DNA of 64,000 nt from Massilia sp. HP4 (GTDB lineage Bacteria; Pseudomonadota; Gammaproteobacteria; Burkholderiales; Burkholderiaceae_D). The stretch spans positions 62,001-126,000 of the forward strand of contig NZ_STGG01000057.1 in NCBI RefSeq assembly GCF_005222695.1, in the 5' to 3' direction. How positions within the stretch are numbered: the first letter of the stretch is position 1; the number at the start of each line of letters is the position of its first letter. Below, piece by piece: positions 50,965 through 58,733 of this stretch. The notes below the pieces were generated by a model. The model was not told the DNA's origin. It saw only the letters and a program-made list of their open reading frames with translations, and searched no databases. Position numbers and translations under genes: made by a program.

Positions 50965-53360
50965 AACTTCACCGTATAGTCGAGGTACAGGTTGCGGCCA
51001 TCGGTGTCGTACGGCGCATTGCGCGAGTAGACCAGGCCGCGGCTGGCCTGGAACACCGCTTCGTCGGGATACTTGTCGAACACATTGTCGACGCCGAAGC
51101 GCAGGGTCTGTTTCGGCGTGAGCTTGTAGCTCAGCGCCGCGTCGAAGAAGCGGATTGCCCCGAAGCGCTGGAAGATGTCGCCGGTTGCATTGCCGGTGCT
51201 GTCGGTCCAGGCGCCGTAGTGGCGCATGCGGCCCAGCGCGCTCCAGGCGCCGCGCTCGTAGCTTGCACTGACGGTCGCCTTCTGGCGCGGCAGGCGGTCT
51301 TCGAAGATCGTGCGCTGCGTAAGGTTGGACGCCACGGCGGTGCTGCCATCGTCCACCCTGGTCTTGTTGTAGTTGTAGGCCAGGGTCAGGTTCAGCCGGC
51401 CGTCGGCGACGCGGCTCAGGTGATTGGCCACGAGGTCGATGCCTTGCGTGGTGGTGTCGAAGTCGTTGGTGAAGTAGTTGACCGAGGTGTAGCGCAGCGG
51501 ATTGGGCATCCCGGCCGGTACCGCGAACGAGGCCGAGGTGCTGAAGCGGTCGCGCAGCTCGATCCGGTACAGGTCGACCGATCCCGACAGGCCCATCGCG
51601 CCCTTCCAGGTCAGGCCCAGCGACAGGTTGTCCGATTCCTCGGGCGTGAGCGGCTTGGCGCCGAGCGCCACGGCGATCGGATCGCCCGTGGACAGCCGGC
51701 CGCTGGTGAACACCAGCAGGGTGCGGGTGTCCAGTCCCTGGCTGGTGCTGCTGGTATTCAGTTGGCCCGGGGTCGGCGCGCGGAAGCCCGTCGAGAACGA
51801 GCCGCGCACGGCGACGTCGGGCGTGAATTCGTAGCGCGCCGACAGCTTGCCGTTGACGCTGTCGCCGAATTCCGAGAAGTCTTCGTAGCGCAGCGCGGCG
51901 CCAACCGACAGGCGCTCGGTGAGCGGCACTTCGACGTCGACGTAGGCGGCGTAGCTGTCCTGGTCCCAGCGGCCAGCCTGGCGGTCACTGAAGCCTGGTG
52001 CGCCGTTGGCGCTCGGATCGAGCCCGAAGGCGGCGCCGGGGCCGACCGCATACGAGGCCGCCTCGCCGGCCCGCACGCCATAGCGCTCGTTGCGGTACTC
52101 GAGGCCGAAGCCGACGTTGACCGGCCGCGCCAGCGCCGCCACATTCCACTCGTAGTTGAAGTTGGCGTTGACCAGCTTTTCTTCCTGGGTCAGGCGGCCC
52201 AGGTCGAACGAGGTCGGGCTGGCCGGGCCGAGCGAAGCGTTGATCGAGTTGTGCAGGCCGTAGTCGATGCGGTTGCGGCCATACGACGCGCTGACATCCC
52301 ACGCCAGCGCATCGGTAAAGCGGCCGCGCACGCCGGCCAGCACCTGCAGGTCGTCCTGCTCATTGGTGTATTGCGGGCTGAAGCCGGTCGGATAGATGCT
52401 GCGCACGTCCCAGCCGGGGAAGGCGGTCGTCTTGTTGTACACGCTGCCGCTGGTATCGGGATTGCGCCAGTTGAAGTCGGACACGCCTTCGCTGCGGCCG
52501 AACAGGCCATGGCCATAGGCCTCGGTATCGCCACCCAGGCCAATGCTGGCGTTATAGCCGATGCGCTGGCTTTCCAGCTCGGGCTGGCCCCAGCGCTGCA
52601 CCGGATTCGGCACCTGCAGCCCGGGATGGGCGGCCTGGAAGTCGATCGCGTCCTGGCGCTGGCGGGTGCGCGAGGTCGGGTCGGCGTCGGATGCTTCGGC
52701 GAACAGGTTGATCTTGCCGCTGTCGCCGAAGGCGAAGCCGTAGCGGGCGCGCACGGTATTGGTCTTGCCGTCGTTCTCGCCATATTGCGAATGCTGGGCA
52801 TTGATCTCGCCGCCGACCGTGTCGTCGAGGATGATGTTGATGACGCCGGCGATCGCATCGGAACCATATTGGGCCGAAGCGCCGTCGCGCAGCACTTCGA
52901 TGCGCTTGATGCCGCTGGTCGGGATCTGCGCCATGTCGGCCGCCTGCGAGCCGCGCGCGCCGAGGAAGGCGCTGCGGTGGAAGCGCTTGCCGTTGACCAG
53001 CACCAGCGTCTGGTCCGGCGACAAGCCGCGCAGGGTGGCGGGCCGCACGAAGACCTGGCCATCGGCCATCGGCAGGCGCTGCACCACATACGAAGGCACG
53101 AGCTGGGCCAGCACGTCGTTCAGGTCGTCCGACTCGACGGCCGCGATCTCTTCGCGGCTGAAGACGTCGACCGGGGCCAGGGTGTCGAACTGGGTGCGGT
53201 TGCTGGCGCGGGTGCCGGTCACGATCACGGCTTGCGGCTCGGCCGGGGCGGCGAGCGCGAGGGCCTGGGTGGCAGGGGTGTTCTGGGCATGCACACCAAC
53301 CAGTGCATGGGCGACGCACAGCGCGGCGGCGCTGGCGATCTGATGTCGTTTGGTCTTCAT
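50961..53360 (-). CDS. TonB-dependent receptor
   Basis: A 799-residue outer-membrane receptor. The signal peptide covers about residues 1-25 (SAAALCVAHALVGVHAQ). A TonB-box-like QAVIVTGTR segment is followed by the plug (about 60-170; LRGLSPDQTLVLVNGKRFHR, RIEVLRDGASAQYGSDAIAG) and a 22-strand-type barrel ending NLYLDYTVKF with terminal Phe. It lacks the N-terminal carboxypeptidase-regulatory domain of the other receptor in the window. The stop overlaps the start of the PLP-enzyme gene by 4 nt. The ligand is unknown; the coupled PvdN-like enzyme hints at a siderophore- or peptide-type ligand. Confidence 0.92.
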   Translation of the reverse strand: MKTKRHQIASAAALCVAHALVGVHAQNTPATQALALAAPAEPQAVIVTGTRASNRTQFDTLAPVDVFSREEIAAVESDDLNDVLAQLVPSYVVQRLPMADGQVFVRPATLRGLSPDQTLVLVNGKRFHRSAFLGARGSQAADMAQIPTSGIKRIEVLRDGASAQYGSDAIAGVINIILDDTVGGEINAQHSQYGENDGKTNTVRARYGFAFGDSGKINLFAEASDADPTSRTRQRQDAIDFQAAHPGLQVPNPVQRWGQPELESQRIGYNASIGLGGDTEAYGHGLFGRSEGVSDFNWRNPDTSGSVYNKTTAFPGWDVRSIYPTGFSPQYTNEQDDLQVLAGVRGRFTDALAWDVSASYGRNRIDYGLHNSINASLGPASPTSFDLGRLTQEEKLVNANFNYEWNVAALARPVNVGFGLEYRNERYGVRAGEAASYAVGPGAAFGLDPSANGAPGFSDRQAGRWDQDSYAAYVDVEVPLTERLSVGAALRYEDFSEFGDSVNGKLSARYEFTPDVAVRGSFSTGFRAPTPGQLNTSSTSQGLDTRTLLVFTSGRLSTGDPIAVALGAKPLTPEESDNLSLGLTWKGAMGLSGSVDLYRIELRDRFSTSASFAVPAGMPNPLRYTSVNYFTNDFDTTTQGIDLVANHLSRVADGRLNLTLAYNYNKTRVDDGSTAVASNLTQRTIFEDRLPRQKATVSASYERGAWSALGRMRHYGAWTDSTGNATGDIFQRFGAIRFFDAALSYKLTPKQTLRFGVDNVFDKYPDEAVFQASRGLVYSRNAPYDTDGRNLYLDYTVKF

Positions 53361-53516
53361 TGCGGTCTTCAGGTTGGATGAAAGAGCTGCCGCGTTCCGC
53401 ATATTGAATGCGGATTTGGCAAGCCGATAGCCTAAAGATGCAATATTTCGTGAGTATGAAGCAGATCGCCGCATCACGAAATGACGTGAAAATACGCGAA
53501 TGATCCTGCGGTCGGC

Positions 53517-53987
53517 CTATGGAACAGCGGCAGGCTTCATTTTCACGGCATCGAAGAACCATCCATCCCAGGCGATGACCAATCGATTTGGTTTTTTGAT
53601 GAAAACTGTCGTGCAGCTCAGGTCGACGACCGTCACCGGATTTGGAAGCTTCAACTTCTCTGCGCTTGCGTGAAACTCCTTGCGCAGGAATCTACTGGGT
53701 TCCACCCGTTCGGCTGCGAAATCCGACGGACCGCACTCGCGCGCGCCGAAGTGGACGGCATCTTTGGTGATTTTGAATACCTTGCCTACCAGCTGGCGTG
53801 CTTCCTTCTCGTCGATGGAAGTAATCTCGGCGCCGTCGAGCGCCGCGGTCAACTTCCATTCACCGGTCACCGCATGTCCGTATCCATCGGCAGCCATCGC
53901 TGATGCCGAAAGCATCAGCATCGCGGCTAGCCTCGACGCGTGCTTCCACAAATGATGACAAATAATCCGGTCATATATGACTATCAT
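53517..53987 (-). CDS. exported hypothetical protein, candidate immunity protein to the lysozyme
   Basis: A 156-residue protein whose ATG overlaps the upstream lysozyme stop by 4 nt (ATGA), so the two are translationally coupled. N-terminal region MIVIYDRIICHHLWKHASR plus hydrophobic LAAMLMLSASAMA looks like a Sec signal peptide cleaved near residue 32. The mature ~124 residues begin ADGYGHAVTGEWKLTAALDG and contain two Cys (RECGP and DLSCTT) that could form a periplasmic disulfide. No family recognised with certainty. A periplasmic partner encoded immediately after a muramidase is the layout of an immunity protein; that function is inferred. Confidence 0.7.
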   Translation of the reverse strand: MIVIYDRIICHHLWKHASRLAAMLMLSASAMAADGYGHAVTGEWKLTAALDGAEITSIDEKEARQLVGKVFKITKDAVHFGARECGPSDFAAERVEPSRFLRKEFHASAEKLKLPNPVTVVDLSCTTVFIKKPNRLVIAWDGWFFDAVKMKPAAVP

Positions 53988-54541
53988 GGCTTCCCTGATT
54001 CTCCACTTGGTACAGCGGTGTGCTCAACTCGAAACGGCGCACTTTCCTCTTCCCGCCGCTTGATCAGTCCTGGCGCAACAACATATTTTTTCTTGCCTCC
54101 TTCCTTGATCTCGACCTTGATCATGCGTGAGATATTTTCTGCGGCACCAGAGAAGTCGCCTCTATTAATGAATTCAAATGTAGCTCTGGTACCTCGTGCG
54201 CCGCGGTTATAGGTGACGCTGCAAAGTGCGTCGAATTGTTCCTGATTAAGCGGCACTTTCGTATTCCGCCTGACATCATGCTCTGTCTCGGCGACACGTC
54301 GCTCGAATTCCAGGTTCACCATGTCGACACTCACCTTCCTCTGCAACTCTTCTTCGGAGCAGACACCCTTGTGCACCAATATGCCCGCGCCCCAAGTACA
54401 GTGGCCCTTGTTCTTTCCCATGTCGTTGTAGTACCGATAAACGGCCTTTTCTGTGGCACGTAGTCGTGCTCGAGCAGTTGGGCTCATGTTCATCGACCCG
54501 TTGGGATTACCGCCTGCATTTTTCGCATGTCGACCAACCAT
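53984..54541 (-). CDS. GH24-type lysozyme (muramidase), candidate secreted effector
   Basis: A 185-residue phage-type lysozyme predicted to cleave the MurNAc-GlcNAc bond of peptidoglycan. Residues aligning with the T4-lysozyme catalytic trio are Glu31 (RATEKAVY), Asp40 (YYNDMG) and Thr49 (HCTWGAG). NQEQFDALCSVTYNRGARGT is the conserved fold segment near the middle. There is no signal peptide, and the first ~25 residues are polar (MVGRHAKNAGGNPNGSMNMS). The local GC content is clearly lower than in flanking genes, suggesting acquisition. The ATG at 54541 has GGAG 5 nt upstream. No holin, spanin or other phage gene is adjacent, and the overlapping exported partner favours a toxin/effector role over a prophage remnant. 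Confidence 0.85.
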   Translation of the reverse strand: MVGRHAKNAGGNPNGSMNMSPTARARLRATEKAVYRYYNDMGKNKGHCTWGAGILVHKGVCSEEELQRKVSVDMVNLEFERRVAETEHDVRRNTKVPLNQEQFDALCSVTYNRGARGTRATFEFINRGDFSGAAENISRMIKVEIKEGGKKKYVVAPGLIKRREEESAPFRVEHTAVPSGESGKP

Positions 54542-54792
54542 TGTCACTCCACGAAATTTGATTTTCAGCTAAAACTATCAGCTTAAAAAAGACGACTGTT
54601 GCGCCATCCCAAACATTACGGACAGCAGGTCAGTACGGCGTCATCTTCCCACTCAAATAAGTGTTTTCCGAGACCGCGTTGGTGCATCGCTCATTTACTT
54701 GAGCGTCCTTGTTGACGATGATAGACTGCACATGCAGCCCTAGGCTCTGTCCTCTCCCAACCTCCATACTGGTGACGACGCCAGGTCAGTTT

Positions 54793-54813
54793 TGGTCCCG
54801 CATCGCGGGACCA
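54793..54813. repeat. hairpin TGGTCCCGC / GCGGGACCA
   Basis: Perfect 9-bp stem with a 3-nt loop (ATC). It lies 10 bp before a second strong hairpin. On the minus strand it is followed by AAAACTG, so it is not a standard terminator in that direction. Confidence 0.6.
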
Positions 54814-54823
54814 TCCGAATTCA

Positions 54824-54858
54824 GACAGAACCCGCCAGCTAGCGGGTTCTGTCATTTT
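54824..54858 (+). terminator. strong terminator-like hairpin
   Basis: Perfect 12-bp stem GACAGAACCCGC / GCGGGTTCTGTC with loop CAGCTA (54824-54853), then ATTTTC on the plus strand. There is no plus-strand gene upstream for it to terminate, so it may be left over from a lost gene or belong to an unannotated small RNA. Confidence 0.6.
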
Positions 54859-54999
54859 CGGCGCCAGGGAACGTTGTCATTGGCCTCGCGTAGAAAGCGC
54901 ATCGTCTCGCTTATACTCGCGCCATGATCTAACCATCGCCACCTGGCGTCACGAAATTTGGCCGCCTTTCTGGCGCCATACCGAATCGATGGAGGCATG

Positions 55000-55353
55000 A
55001 TGGGAAAACTCACCACCCACGTACTCGACACCGCCCACGGCTGCCCCGGCGCCGGTATCAAGCTCGACCTGTACGCGATCGACGACAGCGGACGCACGCT
55101 GTTGACAAGCCAGGTAACGAACGACGACGGCCGCTGCTCGGCCCCGCTGCTGGAATCGACCGCGCTGCAGGCCGGCCAGTATGAACTGGTGTTCCACGCC
55201 GGCGACTACTATGCCGCACGCGGCGTCGAGCTGCCCTCCCCTCGCTTCCTCGACCGCATCACGCTCGCCTTCGGCATCGCCGACCCCAGCCAGAACTACC
55301 ACGTGCCCCTGGTCATGACCCCATGGTCGTATTCGACCTATCGCGGCAGCTAG
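55000..55353 (+). CDS. uraH: 5-hydroxyisourate hydrolase
   Basis: Transthyretin-like enzyme hydrolysing 5-hydroxyisourate, the urate oxidase product, to OHCU. 117 residues, the normal length. The diagnostic N-terminus is THVLDTAHGCPGAGI and the C-terminus is the conserved YRGS tetrapeptide; TPWSYSTYRGS closes the active site. Conserved His and Arg are in these segments and in FHAGDYYAARG. Two adjacent ATGs occur at 54997 and 55000; the second has better spacing (4 nt) from GGAGG at 54991. It acts between urate oxidase and OHCU decarboxylase, neither of which is in the window. Confidence 0.95.
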   Translation: MGKLTTHVLDTAHGCPGAGIKLDLYAIDDSGRTLLTSQVTNDDGRCSAPLLESTALQAGQYELVFHAGDYYAARGVELPSPRFLDRITLAFGIADPSQNYHVPLVMTPWSYSTYRGS

Positions 55354-55427
55354 CCAACTTGCGGGCGTCATTTACCGTTGATCGGAAGTAAGATACCGAA
55401 CAAGACAACGACCAAGAGGGCCATCCC

Positions 55428-57281
55428 ATGCAGCAGACCGCGCCGACCGCGCCGACCGCCACGCCTGTACTTCCAGCCGCCAGCGACGACGACACCGTTC
55501 CGGCCTGGCTCGGCCCGACCCGCATCGGCATCGGCCTGGCCCAGGGCCTGCTGCTCTACCTGCTGTACACGGCGGCGCAGGACAAGTCCTGGCCGGCGAC
55601 CATGCCGCTGCTGTTCGCCCCGCTGGTCATGCTCGGCGCGCTGCTGCCGGTGATCCTGATCAGCGGCCTTGGCCACATGGCGCGCCGCCAGTTGCTGGCA
55701 TGGGCGCTGGGCGCGACGGCCGTCATCGCGCTGCTGGCCGTGTACGACGTCTGGCGCCGCACCGGCGTGACGGGCTGGGAAAGCGCGAAGCCCTCCGGCG
55801 TGCTCACATTCTGCCTGGCGGCCGGCTTTTTCATCGCCCATGCGCTGGTGCTGGCGGGCAGCCGCGAGCGGCGCCGCATCGCGCCCTATGCCAGCTATTT
55901 CGAGGTCGCCTGGAAGCTCAACCTGCAGATCCTGTTCTGCGGCGTGTTCGTGGGCGCCACCTGGATGGTGCTGCAGCTGGGCGCCGCCCTGTTCGACCTG
56001 GTGAAACTCGACTTCCTGAGCCAGGCCATCCGCAAGGCCTGGTTCTTCATCCCCGTGACCGCCTTCGCGTTCTCGGTGGCGATGCACCTGACCGACGTCA
56101 AGCCCGCCATCGTGCGCGGCATCCGCAACCTGCTGCACGTGCTGCTGTCCTGGATCCTGCCGGTGCTCACCCTGCTGGTGGGGGGCTTTTTGGCCAGCCT
56201 GCCGTTCACCGGCCTCGAGCCGCTGTGGGCCACGCGCAGCGCCGCCGGCAGCATGCTCGGCGCCGCGGCGGCCTTCGTCATCCTGATCAATGCCGCCTAC
56301 CAGGATGGCGCCACGCCGCCGGCGCGCGTGCTTGCCGTCTCGGCCCGCATCGCCAGCCTGCTGCTGGTGCCGCTGACCCTGCTCGCCGCCTATGCCCTCG
56401 CCCTGCGCGTGATCGACCACGGCTGGTCGGCCGACCGCGTCATCGCCGCCGCCTGCCTGCTGGTCGCGGCCTGCTATGCCGGCGGCTATGCGGCCGCGGC
56501 ACTGCGCCGCGGCTGGCTGCGCACGCTGGCCGGCGTGAACATCGCCGCCGCCTTCGTGGTGCTGGCCGTGCTGGCGCTGCTGCTGTCTCCTGTCCTCGAC
56601 CCGGGCCGCATCGCGGTCAATAGCCAGATGGCGCGCCTGGCCGCGGGCCAGGTCACGCTGCCGCAACTCGATGTCGCCTACCTGTACCACCATGGCGCGC
56701 GCTATGGCCGCGCCGCCATCGCGCAGCTGGAAGAATCCGCCAGCGGCCCCGACGCCGGCTGGCTCAAGGTGGAGCTGGCGCGCCTGCGCCAGCCGGGCGA
56801 CCTCGATGCCGGCGAAGCAGTACCGGACCTGGCCGCCAACCTGCGCGTGTGGCCGGCCGGCACTGCCCTGCCCGCCGGTTTCGTCGGCTTCGAGTGGAAG
56901 AAGATCAAGGAACAATATCGCCTGCCCCTGTGCCTGCGCCGCCAGGGAACGATGTGCGACGCCTTCGTGATCGATCTTGGCGGCGATGCGCGGCCCGAGG
57001 TCGTGCTGGTCGGCGCCACCAACCACGGCAATGCCGTGCTGCGCCAAGGCGATGGCGACGCGTGGGAGTTCGCCGGAACCGTCCCGGCGATGCTGACCGG
57101 TTGCACGCCGCTGCTCGACGCCATGCGTGCCGGCAAGATGCGTTCGATCGCCCCAAGCGTGTCCGACCTGGAGGTCGCCGGCCAGCGGATCGTGATCGGC
57201 ACCAGCTATACCCGGCCGAAGTGCGGGCCGGAGCCGGACGCGGCCGAAGACGAGATCCTCGAAGAGGACGCCCCGCGCTGA
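55428..57281 (+). CDS. DUF4153 membrane protein
   Basis: A 617-residue polytopic membrane protein with about 10-11 hydrophobic segments between residues 30 and 390. A soluble C-terminal region (about 395-617) contains VAYLYHHGARYGRAAI, and an acidic tail (EDEILEEDAPR). The segment YFEVAWKLNLQILFCGVFVG and LFDLVKLDFLSQAIRKAWFF match DUF4153, a family of unknown function. The start ATG at 55428 follows a GGG/AGAGGG-like stretch. It lies 74 bp after uraH on the same strand and 52 bp before the ClpP-like gene; functional links are not evident. Confidence 0.85.
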   Translation: MQQTAPTAPTATPVLPAASDDDTVPAWLGPTRIGIGLAQGLLLYLLYTAAQDKSWPATMPLLFAPLVMLGALLPVILISGLGHMARRQLLAWALGATAVIALLAVYDVWRRTGVTGWESAKPSGVLTFCLAAGFFIAHALVLAGSRERRRIAPYASYFEVAWKLNLQILFCGVFVGATWMVLQLGAALFDLVKLDFLSQAIRKAWFFIPVTAFAFSVAMHLTDVKPAIVRGIRNLLHVLLSWILPVLTLLVGGFLASLPFTGLEPLWATRSAAGSMLGAAAAFVILINAAYQDGATPPARVLAVSARIASLLLVPLTLLAAYALALRVIDHGWSADRVIAAACLLVAACYAGGYAAAALRRGWLRTLAGVNIAAAFVVLAVLALLLSPVLDPGRIAVNSQMARLAAGQVTLPQLDVAYLYHHGARYGRAAIAQLEESASGPDAGWLKVELARLRQPGDLDAGEAVPDLAANLRVWPAGTALPAGFVGFEWKKIKEQYRLPLCLRRQGTMCDAFVIDLGGDARPEVVLVGATNHGNAVLRQGDGDAWEFAGTVPAMLTGCTPLLDAMRAGKMRSIAPSVSDLEVAGQRIVIGTSYTRPKCGPEPDAAEDEILEEDAPR

Positions 57282-57333
57282 GGAATATTGCTATGCTTGG
57301 ATGCCCGGAAACCATTGCTGGAGCTGGCGCACC

Positions 57334-57891
57334 ATGGCATTGCACATCGTCCATTTCATCGGCCCGATCAACCACCATTCCGCCTGCACGGTACGCAACT
57401 GCTGCCTGGAGGCGTTGCAAAAGGGCGCCACCGAGATCGCCCTGCACATCTCGACCGAGGGCGGCAATATGACGGCCGGCTTCGCGCTTTATTTCTTTTT
57501 GAAATCCCTGCCGATCCCGCTCACCACCCACAATATCGGCAGCGTCGAATCGGTCGGCGTGGTGATCTTCTTGGCCGGCCAGAAGCGCTATGCCTGCCCC
57601 GGCACGCGCTTCCTGATTCACCCGCTGCACTGGGGCTTCGGCAACCTGGTGGCGGCCGACCATGCGCGTGTGTCGGAATGGCGCGAGTGCCTGGATTTCG
57701 ATGCCGAACGTTATGCCAGCATCTTCCGCGAGGCCACCCGCGAAGCCGGCCATGAAACCGACATCCGCCCTCACCTGACGGGCCAGGCGCGCATCTATAC
57801 CGCCGAGGAAGCGGTCGGCGCCGGCATCGTCCACGAGGCGGTGCAGGCCAGGCTGCCGACGGCCGGGCCCACCTGCCACTGGTGGAACTGA
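57334..57891 (+). CDS. ClpP/SDH-type serine protease-like protein
   Basis: A 185-residue protein with the ClpP/crotonase fold: FIGPINHHSACTVRNCCLEA, LHISTEGGNMTAGFALYFFL (strand and oxyanion GG), then NIGSVESVGVVIFLAG, where Ser of ESVG takes the nucleophile position, and FLIHPLHWGF with the catalytic-type His. The C-terminal half includes ARIYTAEEAVGAGIVHEAV, equivalent to the ClpP Asp region. It is too divergent to be the housekeeping ClpP and has no ClpX partner nearby. The start at 57334 (MALHIVHFIG) has GGAG 10 nt upstream. Confidence 0.8.
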   Translation: MALHIVHFIGPINHHSACTVRNCCLEALQKGATEIALHISTEGGNMTAGFALYFFLKSLPIPLTTHNIGSVESVGVVIFLAGQKRYACPGTRFLIHPLHWGFGNLVAADHARVSEWRECLDFDAERYASIFREATREAGHETDIRPHLTGQARIYTAEEAVGAGIVHEAVQARLPTAGPTCHWWN

Positions 57892-58082
57892 GAGCGGCAG
57901 ATTTGTGTCAGTAGCACCACATCTGTTGGCATTTTTGCGATAAATCTCGCCAATTATTACAAAACTGTTGCTGAGCAAATTGGCCGCTGGATAGAATCAC
58001 ATCCGTCAACGACGGGCGCGCCTGCCTGCTGCCTGGTCAGCGCCCTCTCTCTCAGCAGCCCACGTAACACTCGCAGTACTCC

Positions 58083-58442
58083 ATGAAGAACAATATTTGC
58101 GCCACCATGCTGGCGCTCTCCCTGCTCGCGCCTGCGGTTCACGCCCAGGACGTTTCCAATAGCGATGCCAGGCCTCATGCGCGCGCCGACTACACCGCCA
58201 GCAACTGGCAGTCGCTGACCCGCGACGCGGCCCGCCCTGACGTAAAAGAACAAGCCGCCACGGAACCGGACCGCCCTTGCGCGCAGTTCCGCATTTCGGA
58301 TGATATGAACGCGCGCGCCGGCCGCATCGGCCTGTCGGCATTCATGCTCACGAATCACCGCAACGCGGGCGAGACCAGCGCATTGCAACGCCCGGCAGTC
58401 ATCAATCGCGCAGCCGACCAGGCGTTCGCGGAAGCACCATAA
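58083..58442 (+). CDS. small exported hypothetical protein
   Basis: A 119-residue protein with a Sec signal peptide (MKNNICATMLALSLLAPAVH, cut after AQ about residue 22). The mature part is polar, with a single Cys (DRPCAQFR), many Ala/Arg/Asn/Asp, and no recognised domain; it is probably periplasmic. It is a solitary gene, 191 bp after the ClpP-like gene. The ribosome-binding site is weak, so the reading frame is moderately supported, mainly by the signal peptide and high-GC codon bias. Confidence 0.6.
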   Translation: MKNNICATMLALSLLAPAVHAQDVSNSDARPHARADYTASNWQSLTRDAARPDVKEQAATEPDRPCAQFRISDDMNARAGRIGLSAFMLTNHRNAGETSALQRPAVINRAADQAFAEAP

Positions 58443-58733
58443 AAATCCAGCGCACATGACGGTCTGATCGATCCGATCACGACCGTGAAAGCTTTGCCAA
58501 GATTGTTTCATCAAGGCTAATGTGGCACGAACGCAGACCACTCTACACAGCGCAAACCGCGCGCGCTCATTCCGGGCGATCCTGCCCGCCATGCCAATTC
58601 GTCCACGTGGTACGGACGCATCTGAACCGCACCAAATACTTTACAAATTTAGTGCCTGTAGGCATGATCCGTTGGGTCCGCCGGCCCGCCCGGCGCCCTT
58701 GTCGTTACTCCTGAGGTTCTCCACACGACGCAT

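Larger units (their letters stand above)
54542..54999. other. non-coding interval with tandem hairpins
   Basis: 458 bp between the lysozyme and uraH starts (divergent). It is AT-richer near the lysozyme, where that gene's promoter must lie, and contains two strong hairpins at 54793-54813 and 54824-54853. No convincing reading frame was found. Confidence 0.45.

Noticed and set aside
53968-53985. TCATATATGACCGG motif resembling the inverted repeat upstream of puuE (49590-49633), suggesting a shared regulon
   Set aside because: Here it falls inside the first codons of the lysozyme partner gene at a coupled stop/start overlap, so a promoter operator is unlikely; the similarity is short enough to be chance.
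53984-54541. Prophage remnant based on the phage-type lysozyme
   Set aside because: No holin, spanin, integrase, tail or attachment-site sequence is visible on either side, and the adjacent overlapping gene encodes an exported non-phage protein.
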